A DNA stretch of 18,372 nucleotides from Planctomycetales bacterium (GTDB taxonomy: Bacteria; Planctomycetota; SZUA-567). The stretch is taken from positions 1 to 18,372 of the forward strand of contig BNUQ01000040.1 of NCBI GenBank assembly GCA_025997475.1, read 5' to 3'. How positions within the stretch are numbered: the first letter of the stretch is position 1; every line of letters begins with the position of its first letter. The translations under genes and the position numbers were made by a program. Positions 5,467-12,175 of the stretch are shown here, one piece after another. The notes beneath the pieces were generated by a model. It saw only the letters and a program-made list of their open reading frames with translations. It was not told the origin of the DNA and did not search any database.

Positions 5467-6432
5467 GTTTCGGTATAACAGCGCTCCCGCGCCGCCGGCT
5501 AAACCGACCGACAACGCCACGCCGAGCAGTCCGGCGGTCGGCGTGGCGAGCGGCGATTTTTCCCCGGCAAATTGATAATCCGGCATTATCGCCGTTTTCG
5601 CCACCGTCGCCGCCGCGAGTTCGTGGGTCGCGTCGGTGCGGACGATTTCCTGTTCGCCGCTTACTTTGCCCATCGCCCATTCCAAACCGTCGGGATATTC
5701 CGACGCCAACAACGACAAACCGCCGGCAATGACGACGGTCGCCGTCGCCCACGCGAGTAGCCAACGACGATGATTTCGGCGCGGCGCGGGCGCGGCGGCG
5801 GGCGCAAGCGCGAGCAGTTCCGGGCGGACGCGATAAACATAATTCAGCACCGCCGCCGTAACGCAACCCTCGACGACGCCAATCGCCAAATGAATCGGTT
5901 GCATCAACAACAGAAAAGAGCGAAACGGCAATTCCGCCACGCCGGAAAAATAGGTCTCCGCCACCACGGCGAACGCGCCGAGTTGCAAACCGGCGACGAC
6001 CGCCGCAATCGCCGCGACGGTCAATATTTTCGGCGAAAGTCGCCGCAAGAGCGGGCGATAGACCAAATAATAGCCGCCGACGCAAGCGCAAACGCCCATA
6101 TTAAACACGTTCGCCCCGTAAGCGAGCAACCCGCCGTCGGCGAAAAACAGGCATTGTATCAGCAACACCACCGCCAGCACCAGCAACGCCGGTCCGGCGC
6201 CGAGCAACGCCGCGAGCAAAATGCCGCCGCCGATATGACCGCTGGAACCGGTGCCGGGAATGGTGAAGTTAATCATCTGACCGGCGAAAATAAACGCGCC
6301 CAGCACGCTCATCATCGGAACTTTTTTGTCGTCGCGACCGGTCGCCTTGACGGCGCAACCGAGCGCCGCGGCGCTCAACACCCACATGCCGCCGCCGACC
6401 GCCGGCGACAACAGCGCATCTCCCATATGCAT
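5458..6432 (-). CDS. cbiM: CbiM/NikM-type cobalt/nickel ECF transporter S component fused to a PDGLE (CbiN/NikN-like) domain
   Basis: This is the substrate-specific membrane subunit of an energy-coupling-factor transporter for Co2+ or Ni2+. The N-terminus MHMGDALLSP carries the conserved metal-ligand His2, and GSSGHIGGG carries His66. About six hydrophobic segments fill residues 10-210, including MQPIHLAIGVVEGCVTAAVL. The C-terminal part has a transmembrane helix followed by EYPDGLEW (about 238-245), the hallmark of the PDGLE domain that replaces CbiN/NikN, and a final helix near 298-319. The start at ATG 6432 has AAGGAG at about 6441-6446. The gene is 49 bp after yraN. The partner CbiQ and CbiO subunits are not in the window. 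The choice between cobalt and nickel cannot be made from the sequence. Confidence 0.9.
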   Translation of the reverse strand: MHMGDALLSPAVGGGMWVLSAAALGCAVKATGRDDKKVPMMSVLGAFIFAGQMINFTIPGTGSSGHIGGGILLAALLGAGPALLVLAVVLLIQCLFFADGGLLAYGANVFNMGVCACVGGYYLVYRPLLRRLSPKILTVAAIAAVVAGLQLGAFAVVAETYFSGVAELPFRSFLLLMQPIHLAIGVVEGCVTAAVLNYVYRVRPELLALAPAAAPAPRRNHRRWLLAWATATVVIAGGLSLLASEYPDGLEWAMGKVSGEQEIVRTDATHELAAATVAKTAIMPDYQFAGEKSPLATPTAGLLGVALSVGLAGGAGALLYRNKS

Positions 6433-6481
6433 TTATCGGTCTCCTTGAAAGAACCTTTGCAGTTGCCCGAAAATTCTAAAT

Positions 6482-6865
6482 TTAGAGCAAAATATCTAAC
6501 GCCACCGCGTCCTTGAAAACCGTGATTTCCGGCGCGGCGTCGGTCAATAAAATTGCGACGACATCGCACCTGACCACGGCGTCGCGGATTTTGTGCTGGG
6601 CGCAATACGCGGCGGCGGCTTTGCGCAGTCCGCGTTTTTTGCGCGCGCCGACCGCCTCTTCGGGACGCCCGAATTTTTGGTTGGTGCGGGTTTTGACCTC
6701 GACAAAAACCCATTCGTCGTTTTCCCGCGCGACCAAATCAATTTCGCCGCCGCGTCCGCGATAGTTGCGCTCGACGAGGCGATAACCGCGCCGCGCCAGC
6801 GCGTCCGCCGCCAAATCCTCGCCGGTCTTGCCGACCCGCCAACGGCGGAAAAAAGATGCGAACAT
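6482..6865 (-). CDS. yraN: YraN family (UPF0102) predicted nuclease-fold protein
   Basis: A conserved small protein of unproven function with a predicted endonuclease (PD-(D/E)XK-like) fold. The protein has 127 residues, the family length. Motifs: GKTGEDLAADALARRGYRLVERNYR (about 12-36), GRGGEIDLVA (about 37-46) and WVFVEVKTR (about 52-60). These give the Glu...Asp...Glu-x-Lys arrangement expected for a metal-dependent nuclease. They are followed by RKKRGLRKAAAAYC and RCDVVAI, also typical. The start ATG 6865 gives the usual N-terminus; the upstream sequence is heptamer repeat (GTTGAAAGTT type) without a clear ribosome site. It probably forms a transcript with cbiM, 49 bp downstream. Family assignment is sound; any activity is inferred. 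Confidence 0.88.
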   Translation of the reverse strand: MFASFFRRWRVGKTGEDLAADALARRGYRLVERNYRGRGGEIDLVARENDEWVFVEVKTRTNQKFGRPEEAVGARKKRGLRKAAAAYCAQHKIRDAVVRCDVVAILLTDAAPEITVFKDAVALDILL

Positions 6866-6904
6866 AGAGCAAAGTTGAAAGTTAAAAGTTAAAAGTTGAG
6901 ATTT

Positions 6905-7204
6905 TATAGTTGAGTCGAGGTCGCACCCATAGTCATTTGATGCAAAAATCAGAACCCTAATAACCTATCCGCATCTCGGACCATCAGTTGTTTGCCCCGT
7001 AGGGGCAAAATGTCGGTAGAAACGTCGCCGACCTGAAACCGCGTCCCGTAGGGACGGCGCTCGTTAATCGCCGGAGATGTCCTAATTTACCGCAAACGGA
7101 AGTCGCCAATCTAAATATGGTGTTACGTCAAAATTCATCCCGCAGACCACGCGCTCAAGTTCGTTTTTTGAATCAAACGACTATAGTTGAGTCGAGGTCG
7201 CACC
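6905..7204. repeat. 23-bp direct repeats flanking a 254-bp non-coding segment downstream of parA
   Basis: Positions 6905-6927 and 7182-7204 are identical (TATAGTTGAGTCGAGGTCGC, then ACC). The second copy encodes the last codons of parA, including its TAG stop. The 254 bp between them contain two hairpins described separately and no convincing gene. The arrangement could be a segment inserted with duplication, or two copies of a dispersed repeat. Confidence 0.8.
6991..7056. repeat. REP-like hairpin pair (TTTGCCCC-GTA-GGGGCAAA and CGTCCC-GTA-GGGACG)
   Basis: Two palindromes with the same GTA loop, at 6991-7009 and 7042-7056, lie 32 bp apart. The paired GC hairpins with a shared loop look like REP/BIME units. 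They lie beyond the 3' end of parA and upstream of yraN; neither has a T-tract that would make it an obvious terminator. Confidence 0.7.
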
Positions 7205-8302
7205 TATTTCAACTTTCAACTCTAAACTTTCAACTTTTTCCTCAATCCAGCGCGGCGCGCGCGACGCGGGAACTTGCGGCTCGGCGGCGGGAACGCGCCA
7301 AATTATCACGGGGGTAATTATCACCGCTTCCGCGCTCGCCGGTCTCGCCGCCGCGTCTTTCGCCGGTTTATCGCGCGCCGGTTCGCTTTTCGCCGGCGTT
7401 TTTTTTTCTATTTTTTTCTCGCCGCCGGACCCCGGTGTTTTATTCGCGGTTGCCGCTTCCGGGCTCGCGCTCTTCACGCGTTTTTTTTTTTTGCCGCTAT
7501 CGGCGCCCGCCGCCGCGAAGATTTTACCCGGGCGCGGCAATTCGCCGTCGAGCGGCAGACGGTGCAAAAATTCGGCGGTGATTTGGCGATAGTCCGCCGC
7601 GCCGCCGCCCGTCGCGTCGTAGTTGATAATCGGCTTGCCGTAACTCGGCGCTTCGGCGAGCCGGACATTGCGGCGCACCACGCCCGTAAAAACCTGCGCC
7701 GGCAGAAAATTTTCCACGTCAGCTTTGACGCTTTTCGCCAACGTCGAATTGCCGCCATACATACAAAACAGCACGCCGGACAGCGTCAGCGCCGGATTGA
7801 GATTTTCGCCAATCAGGCGAATGGTGTTGACCAATTGCGACAGTCCTTTGAGCGCCAGATATTCGGCTTCCATCGGCACGACGACGTGTTCGGCGAAAGA
7901 CAAACCGCAAATCGGCAACAGCCCCAAACTCGGCTGACAGTCGATTAACACGTAGTCGTAATTTTTTACCCACTCGCCGACCGTTTTTTTCAGGCGCAGT
8001 TCGCGGCTCATCATCCCGACGAGTTCGACTTCGGCGGCGGACAAATCGAGGTTGGCGGGCAAAATATCCATGCCGAACGCCGTGCGGACGGCGTCCGCCG
8101 CCGGCAGATTGTTGACCAACACGTCGTAAATCGAGCGGTCTTCGGGATAAACGCCGAGATGTTCGGAGAGATGCCCCTGCGGGTCGAGGTCGATGAGCAA
8201 CACTTTGTAGCCGTATTCCGCCGCGAGAATCGCGCCGATATTGGCGACCGAAGTCGTCTTGCCGACTCCGCCTTTTTGGTTCATAAACGCGACAATTTTC
8301 AT
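7181..8302 (-). CDS. parA: ParA/Soj-family partition ATPase with basic C-terminal tail, orphan
   Basis: ParA ATPases bind DNA non-specifically as ATP dimers and position chromosomes, plasmids or protein complexes. The deviant Walker A KGGVGKTT is at 10-17 (signature Lys10, catalytic Lys15), followed by LLIDLDPQGHLSEHLG (about 35-50), DYVLIDCQPSLG (about 115-126) and VVRRNVRLAEAPSYGKPIINYD (about 209-230), the normal Soj core ending near 255. The remaining 120 residues are a Lys/Ala/Pro-rich low-complexity tail (GKKKKRVKSASPEAAT..., KKIEKKTPAKSEPARD). The last about 20 residues (EKVESLELKVEIGATSTQL) are encoded by heptamer repeat plus the 23-bp direct repeat. No parB or parS is recognised. FlhG is less likely because the motif is NQKGGVGKTT rather than the MinD-type one. 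The start ATG 8302 has no Shine-Dalgarno. Confidence 0.87.
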   Translation of the reverse strand: MKIVAFMNQKGGVGKTTSVANIGAILAAEYGYKVLLIDLDPQGHLSEHLGVYPEDRSIYDVLVNNLPAADAVRTAFGMDILPANLDLSAAEVELVGMMSRELRLKKTVGEWVKNYDYVLIDCQPSLGLLPICGLSFAEHVVVPMEAEYLALKGLSQLVNTIRLIGENLNPALTLSGVLFCMYGGNSTLAKSVKADVENFLPAQVFTGVVRRNVRLAEAPSYGKPIINYDATGGGAADYRQITAEFLHRLPLDGELPRPGKIFAAAGADSGKKKKRVKSASPEAATANKTPGSGGEKKIEKKTPAKSEPARDKPAKDAAARPASAEAVIITPVIIWRVPAAEPQVPASRAPRWIEEKVESLELKVEIGATSTQL

Positions 8303-8326
8303 AATGGGGGCGGGATTGTAGCGGAG

Positions 8327-8358
8327 TCAATTAACAATTCACAATTAAAAATTCACAA
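8327..8358. repeat. A/T heptamer repeat (CAATTAA/CAATTCA type) upstream of parA
   Basis: Units CAATTAA, CAATTCA, CAATTAA, AAATTCA follow at a 7-bp period between the parA start and MITE copy A. This is the A/T-rich variant of the heptamer family. Any parA promoter must lie in or beyond it. Confidence 0.75.
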
Positions 8359-8523
8359 TAGACCTGTTCGATAACCAAGAGCGAGCAAATTTTCGGGTCT
8401 AATTTTCCGTCCCGCCGCGTCAAAATTCCTTGCAATACTCTCGGTATTGCTTCGTCATTTTTCCTTGCGGCACGAAAAATTAGACACGAACTTTTGCTCA
8501 CTCGTAGGTTTAGAACAGGTCTA
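8359..8523. mobile_element. 165-bp MITE-like palindromic element, copy A
   Basis: The element begins TAGACCTGTTCGATAACC and ends GAACAGGTCTA, so the ends are inverted repeats. Its core (about 8418-8467: CGTCAAAATTCC, TTGCAATACTCTCGGTATTGC, TTCGTCATTTTTCC) is shared with copies B (same orientation) and C (reverse). GCAATAC/GTATTGC forms the central hairpin, and GTCTAATTTTCC / GAAAAATTAGAC-type strings pair on the flanks. In this copy both arms are of the GAGYGAGCAAA type, unlike B and C. It lies in the parA-dxs gap, 29 bp beyond the dxs stop. It encodes no protein. Confidence 0.88.
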
Positions 8524-8552
8524 ATAAATTGCCGCCGAAAACCGCCCCCGGC

Positions 8553-10421
8553 TCACGGCTCTTGCGCCGACCGCATTATGCCCGCGACATCGAAACCCAA
8601 CTGTCGGTCGAGTTGCGCCACGGTCGCGCCTTCGATAAAGCGGTCGGGAATGCCGAGTATTTGCAGACGGCAGGCGAGATTGCGCGTCGCTAAAAATTCC
8701 GCGACCGCGCTCCCGAAGCCGCCCGCCGCGGCGTTGTCTTCCAACGTCAAAATCCGTCCGGTCGCCGCCGCCGCGCGCAACATTTCCTCGTCGAGCGGTT
8801 TGGCAAAACGCGCGTTATACACCGCGAAATTTTTACCGCGTTCCGCCAATTTTTCCGCGGCGGCAAACGCCGGCGCGACCAACCGCCCGTAGGCGACCAA
8901 CGCGCCGTCGCCGCGACCGTTATCGTCGCGCAATTTTTCACCGCGTCCCAACGTGAGCGGCGCGGTCGCGAACGGCAAAATTCCCCGCTCCGCCGCGCCG
9001 CGCGGATAGCGAATGGCGCACGTTTTGCCGCTGTTCGCCGCCCATTGCAACATCGTCGCGAGTTCGTCGCCGTCGCGCGGCGCCAATAAAACGATGTCGG
9101 GGAAATGCCGCAAATAGGAAAGGTCAAACGCGCCGTGGTGCGTCGGTCCGTCGTTGCCCACCAAGCCGGCGCGGTCAATCGCCAAAATCAGCGGCAGATT
9201 TTTTTGCAACAACACGTCGTGAAAAATCTGGTCGTAAGCGCGTTGTAAAAACGTCGAATAAATGCCGACCACCGGCAACATTCCGCCGCGCGCCAAACCC
9301 GCCGCCAGCGTTACGGCGTAACTCTCGGCGATGCCGACATCGTAAAAACGGTCGGGAAATTTTGCCGCGAAATTTTTCAAACCCGCGCCCGCCGTCATCG
9401 CCGCCGTGATGGCCACCAGGCGCGGATTTTTCGCCGCCATGGCGCACAGCGTCGCGCCGAAAATGTCGGTGTAGGTCGTCGAAGTCGGCGCGAGGGTAAT
9501 TTTCGCGGCGGGTAACGCGGTCGCGAACGGCGCGGCGGAATGAAAACTTTCCGGGTCGGCGGCGGCGGCGGAAAAGCCGCGCCCCTTTTCGGTGATGACG
9601 TGGAGCAGACGCGGTCCCGATAAATTTTTCAATTTCGTTAGCGTGGCGAGAAGTTGCGGAATATCGTGTCCGTCGAACGGACCGAAATAGCGGAAATTCA
9701 TCGCCTGAAAAAACGCGCCGGCGGGATTTTTCACCAAGTTGAGGAGATGTTCCTGGGCGCGGACGAGCGCGTTGCCGACGAGCGGGACGCCGCGCAAAAA
9801 CCGGCGCAAGAGTTGGCGGAGGCGCGTGGCGTCGGGGCGGGCGCGGATTTGTTCCAAATAGGCGGCGAACGCGCCGACGGTTTTGCCAATCGACATTTCG
9901 TTGTCGTTCAGCACCACCAACAAATCGAGTCCGGCTTGACCGGCGTGATTCATCGCCTCGAACGCCAAACCGCCGCCGAGCGAACCGTCGCCGATGACGG
10001 CGACCGCCTGCCGCGCCTCGCCGCGGATTTTTGCCGCCGCCGCCCAGCCCGCCGCCGCCGCGACGCTCGCCGAGGCGTGTCCCGAGGTGAAATAATCGTA
10101 AGGACTTTCCGCCGCGTTGGGAAAGCCGCTCAGCCCGCCCATCTGCCGCAACGTCGAAAATCGGTCGCGCCGACCGGTGAGAATTTTATGCGCGTAACAT
10201 TGATGACCGACATCGAACATCAGCGCGTCGCGCCGGAAATCGAACACGCGGTGCAAGGCGAGCGTGAGTTCGACGACGCCGAGCGAACTCGCCAAATGCC
10301 CGCCGTTTTTGCCGACGACCTCAATCATCAGCGCCCGCAACTCGGCGGCGAGCGCGGCGAGCGCGGACGGCGTCAGCCGCGTCAGGTCGGCGGGAAACGT
10401 ATGCGAGTAGAGAATGGCCAT
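8553..10421 (-). CDS. dxs: 1-deoxy-D-xylulose-5-phosphate synthase (DXS)
   Basis: DXS condenses pyruvate and glyceraldehyde-3-phosphate with thiamine diphosphate, the first step of the MEP isoprenoid pathway and a branch to thiamine and pyridoxal. The protein has 622 residues, the normal length. Seen: GGHLASSLGVVELTLALH (about 39-56), DVGHQCYAHKILTGR, the ThDP motif GDGSLGGG...NDN (about 144-171), ITEKGRGFSAA with FHSAAPF, GIAESYAVTLAAGLA with the catalytic Glu near 366, and DRAGLVGNDGPTHHGAFDLSYLRHFP with His near 428. The usual AEQHA reads AESYA. The C-terminal domain has TLEDNAAAGGFGSAV and LGIPDRFIEGATVAQL. ATG 10421 (MAILYSHTF) is chosen; the longer frame starts with TTG inside an A/T heptamer repeat. 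No Shine-Dalgarno is visible. Confidence 0.96.
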   Translation of the reverse strand: MAILYSHTFPADLTRLTPSALAALAAELRALMIEVVGKNGGHLASSLGVVELTLALHRVFDFRRDALMFDVGHQCYAHKILTGRRDRFSTLRQMGGLSGFPNAAESPYDYFTSGHASASVAAAAGWAAAAKIRGEARQAVAVIGDGSLGGGLAFEAMNHAGQAGLDLLVVLNDNEMSIGKTVGAFAAYLEQIRARPDATRLRQLLRRFLRGVPLVGNALVRAQEHLLNLVKNPAGAFFQAMNFRYFGPFDGHDIPQLLATLTKLKNLSGPRLLHVITEKGRGFSAAAADPESFHSAAPFATALPAAKITLAPTSTTYTDIFGATLCAMAAKNPRLVAITAAMTAGAGLKNFAAKFPDRFYDVGIAESYAVTLAAGLARGGMLPVVGIYSTFLQRAYDQIFHDVLLQKNLPLILAIDRAGLVGNDGPTHHGAFDLSYLRHFPDIVLLAPRDGDELATMLQWAANSGKTCAIRYPRGAAERGILPFATAPLTLGRGEKLRDDNGRGDGALVAYGRLVAPAFAAAEKLAERGKNFAVYNARFAKPLDEEMLRAAAATGRILTLEDNAAAGGFGSAVAEFLATRNLACRLQILGIPDRFIEGATVAQLDRQLGFDVAGIMRSAQEP

Positions 10422-10486
10422 CGGCGGCGATGCGGGGTTGAAGGCGTTTTGAGGGCGCGGCGTTTTTTTGGGCGGGGATTGTGTTG

Positions 10487-10522
10487 AAATAATTAACAAT
10501 TAACAATTAAAAATTAAAAATT
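10487..10522. repeat. A/T heptamer repeat (ATTAACA/ATTAAAA)
   Basis: Units ATTAACA, ATTAACA, ATTAAAA, ATTAAAA run at a 7-bp period in the dxs-cysE gap. The spurious upstream TTG start of dxs lies here. It borders the hairpin cluster that follows. Confidence 0.8.
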
Positions 10523-10523
10523 G

Positions 10524-10648
10524 TGGCGTTTGGTTTGTTGAACCCCTCTCGGGGTTCGGCGATTGGGCGACGTTATCCCCGACCGGCGCGACGACAGCGC
10601 GTGTCGCTTGGTCGGGGTTATTCAAATTAAACGCCTACGGCGTTTTTT
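10524..10648. repeat. REP/BIME-like cluster of three hairpins between cysE and dxs
   Basis: Three palindromes stand side by side: GAACCCC-TCTC-GGGGTTC (10540-10557), CCCCGACC...GGTCGGGG (10577-10617, with inner GCGAC...GTCGC) and AAACGCC-TAC-GGCGTTT followed by three more T (10629-10648). The outer GGCGTTTG near 10525 can pair with AAACGCC. On the plus strand the last hairpin looks like a terminator, but both flanking genes are on the minus strand, where the tail is only AATTT. The whole therefore reads as a dispersed repeat that might weakly terminate cysE transcripts. Confidence 0.72.
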
Positions 10649-10702
10649 AAGGAATTTTACTTTTATCAAATCAGTTACGATTTTCTGGCGCGCGTAAGCA
10701 TG

Positions 10703-10740
10703 AGTTGTTAATTGTTAATTGTGAATTGTTAATTGAATTA
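10703..10740. repeat. A/T heptamer repeat (TTGTTAA type) downstream of cysE
   Basis: TTGTTAA, TTGTTAA, TTGTGAA, TTGTTAA, TTGAATT at a 7-bp period, 10 bp beyond the cysE stop. It is the inverse orientation of the tract at 10487-10522, so the two flank the hairpin cluster as inverted arms. Confidence 0.8.
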
Positions 10741-10750
10741 CAGCCCCGCG

Positions 10751-11707
10751 TCAAATCACGTAATCCCAAAATTCGTCCTGCTTAAATTCCTGCGTTGCGG
10801 TTTGGGCTTTGTCGGTCTTGAATTGTAATTCGGGATTTTTCACGCTTACTTTGGTTTTTTCCGGCACCGATTTCGTCACGAAAGCGTTACTGCCGATGAC
10901 CACGCCTTCGCCGATGACCGTCGCGCCGCCCAAAATCGACGCGCCGGAATAAATCGTAACGTGGCTTTCAATCGTCGGGTGGCGTTTCACTTCTTTCAGC
11001 ACTTGCCCGCCGCGCGTCGATAACGCGCCGAGCGTTACGCCCTGATAAATTTTCACAAAGTTGCCGATGACCGTCGTTTCGCCAATCACCACGCCGGTGC
11101 CGTGGTCGATAAAAAAATGATGCCCGACGGTCGCGCCCGGGTGAATGTCGATGCCGGTTACGCTGTGCGCGTGTTCGGACATAAAACGCGGAATCAGCGG
11201 CACGCGCAGGTCGTAAAGCACGTGCGCCAGCCGGTAAATCATATCGGCGTAAATTCCCGGATACGAAGAAATAATTTCGTCGCGGTTGAACGCCGACGGG
11301 TCGCCGTTGAAGGTCGCGGACACGTCGTCGGCGAGATAGCGGCGGACTTGCGGCAACGTCGATAAAAACGTGAAAACCAATTCCGCCGCCCGTCCCGCGA
11401 CGGTTTCTTCCGGCGCGTCGCGGTAATCCTCGCTATGCCGGAGCGCCCGCTCAACCTGTTTGGTCAGATTGAAATCCACGTCCTCCAACAAATCGCCGGA
11501 GTAGTATTCGACCGAGCCGACCGAGATGTTTTTTTTACCGAAGTAGCCGGGGAAAATCAGACAGCGCAATTTCTCGATGATGTCAATCAGCGAGTTGCGG
11601 TTGATGAGGTGTCCGCTGTCGATTTTAATGATTTCGGAATGGTCGTCGTAACTTTTGACCAAAAGGTCGGTGAGAATTTTTAGCCGCGTGTCTGCCGATT
11701 TTTCCAT
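10751..11707 (-). CDS. cysE: Serine O-acetyltransferase (CysE/EpsC type)
   Basis: The enzyme acetylates L-serine with acetyl-CoA to O-acetylserine, the precursor of cysteine, in the cytoplasm. The protein has 318 residues. The N-terminal helical domain spans about 1-170 (including the EpsC-like block RNSLIDIIEKLRCLIFPGYF and ADDVSATFNGDPSAFNRDEIISSYPGIYADMIYRLAH). The left-handed beta-helix follows: GIDIHPGATVGHHFFIDHGTGVVIGETTVIG (about 183-214) with the catalytic Asp and His, then KIYQGVTLGAL, KRHPTIE and hexapeptide repeats (ILGGATVIGEGVVIGSNAFVTKSVPE). The C-terminus QDEFWDYVI ends in Ile, as in SATs that dock into cysteine synthase. ATG 11707 follows AGGGAGGGAAC. A promoter and a dyad lie just upstream. 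Confidence 0.95.
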   Translation of the reverse strand: MEKSADTRLKILTDLLVKSYDDHSEIIKIDSGHLINRNSLIDIIEKLRCLIFPGYFGKKNISVGSVEYYSGDLLEDVDFNLTKQVERALRHSEDYRDAPEETVAGRAAELVFTFLSTLPQVRRYLADDVSATFNGDPSAFNRDEIISSYPGIYADMIYRLAHVLYDLRVPLIPRFMSEHAHSVTGIDIHPGATVGHHFFIDHGTGVVIGETTVIGNFVKIYQGVTLGALSTRGGQVLKEVKRHPTIESHVTIYSGASILGGATVIGEGVVIGSNAFVTKSVPEKTKVSVKNPELQFKTDKAQTATQEFKQDEFWDYVI

Positions 11708-11728
11708 AATAAGTTCCCTCCCTAATTT

Positions 11729-11760
11729 ATTACCACAATAATCACCAAGTAAGTGGTAAT
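11729..11760. promoter_or_regulatory. Dyad ATTACCAC-N16-GTGGTAAT in the cysE leader (operator or RNA hairpin)
   Basis: A perfect 8-bp inverted repeat at 11729-11736 and 11753-11760, with a 16-base spacer. It sits just downstream of the predicted start of cysE transcription (about 11762) and ends about 10 bases before the AGGGAGG ribosome site. The position suits a repressor operator, or a leader stem that affects translation. The regulator is unknown. A role in sulfur control is only inferred from the gene. Confidence 0.5.
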
Positions 11761-11768
11761 TGCGCCGG

Positions 11769-11796
11769 AGTGTATCGCCGTCCGCGGCATCGTCAA
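11769..11796 (-). promoter_or_regulatory. Candidate sigma-70-type promoter of cysE
   Basis: On the minus strand TTGACG (11791-11796) is followed after 16 bases by TACACT (11769-11774), a 5/6 and a 4/6 match to the consensus. Transcription would start near 11762, giving a leader of about 55 bases that contains the dyad. The rest of the 11797-12021 stretch, up to the glnA control region, shows no gene and no other motif I could name. Confidence 0.5.
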
Positions 11797-12021
11797 CCGG
11801 AATCCATATTTAGCATTTTCTTGTCGGCGGCGGTCCACAAGTTCCCAATGCAAGTTCTAACCCCCCGCCCCTTTTTACCTTTTTGTCGCCACGCCACCGG
11901 CGCGGTTACATTTTCGTAAAACAAACTAACTTTTTTTTCACCCCCGTCAAAGTGTCCGCTTTTGTTCGTCGTTATCGAAATTCCGCGCCGGATTTTCGGC
12001 ATATATCGGCGTTGATTAACC

Positions 12022-12039
12022 GCGGCGGCTCTCCGCCGC
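12022..12039. promoter_or_regulatory. GC hairpin GCGGCGG-CTCT-CCGCCGC just upstream of the sigma-54 promoter
   Basis: A perfect 7-bp stem with a 4-base loop lies 17 bp before the -24 element of the glnA promoter. It could be a protein-binding dyad. It does not match the NtrC consensus (TGCACC-N5-GGTGCA), and no NtrC site was recognised upstream. It may be only a local GC palindrome. Confidence 0.3.
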
Positions 12040-12056
12040 CGCCGGCTTGCGGGCGG

Positions 12057-12072
12057 TGGCACGGGGCTTGCT
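12057..12072 (+). promoter_or_regulatory. Sigma-54 (RpoN) -24/-12 promoter of glnA
   Basis: TGGCAC (12057-12062), five bases, then TTGCT (12068-12072), which fits the consensus TGGCAC-N5-TTGCW exactly. The invariant GG (12058-12059) and GC (12070-12071) are 10 bases apart, as required. Transcription would start near 12083, about 93 bases before the glnA ATG. The promoter sits directly before a nitrogen assimilation cluster, where sigma-54 control by NtrC-type activators is common. Confidence 0.85.
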
Positions 12073-12175
12073 TTGACTTTTTGAGTAAAATTCTACGGTG
12101 AATTGCTTCTTTTACGCCCGAATTCCGCTAACATTTTCGGTCTTGTTTTGTCTCTTAGACGCAAAGGAGAAATGA

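Noticed and set aside
5770..6516. 248-codon plus-strand open frame opposite cbiM
   Set aside because: Arg/Gln-rich translation typical of antisense of GC-rich coding DNA; no family features.
7100..7180. Possible degenerate tRNA (CTCAAGTTCGTTTTTTG resembling a T-arm)
   Set aside because: No matching acceptor, D- or anticodon stems could be drawn; the resemblance is limited to a GTTCG string.
7181..8302. FlhG (flagellar number regulator) as identity of the ParA-like gene
   Set aside because: The Walker motif NQKGGVGKTT and the AEAPSYGKPI block are of Soj/ParA type, there is no flhF next to it, and the FlhG N-terminal motif is missing.
9654..10487. 277-codon plus-strand open frame opposite dxs
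   Set aside because: It is a GC-driven shadow; the minus strand encodes DXS with all catalytic motifs across this region.
10422..10499. Longer dxs start (TTG 10499)
   Set aside because: The extension is proline-rich, starts in an A/T heptamer repeat and is absent from DXS proteins; ATG 10421 gives the normal N-terminus.
11793..12101. Small open frames on both strands in the cysE-glnA gap
   Set aside because: Arg/Pro-rich, without ribosome sites, and overlapping two promoters; treated as non-coding regulatory DNA.
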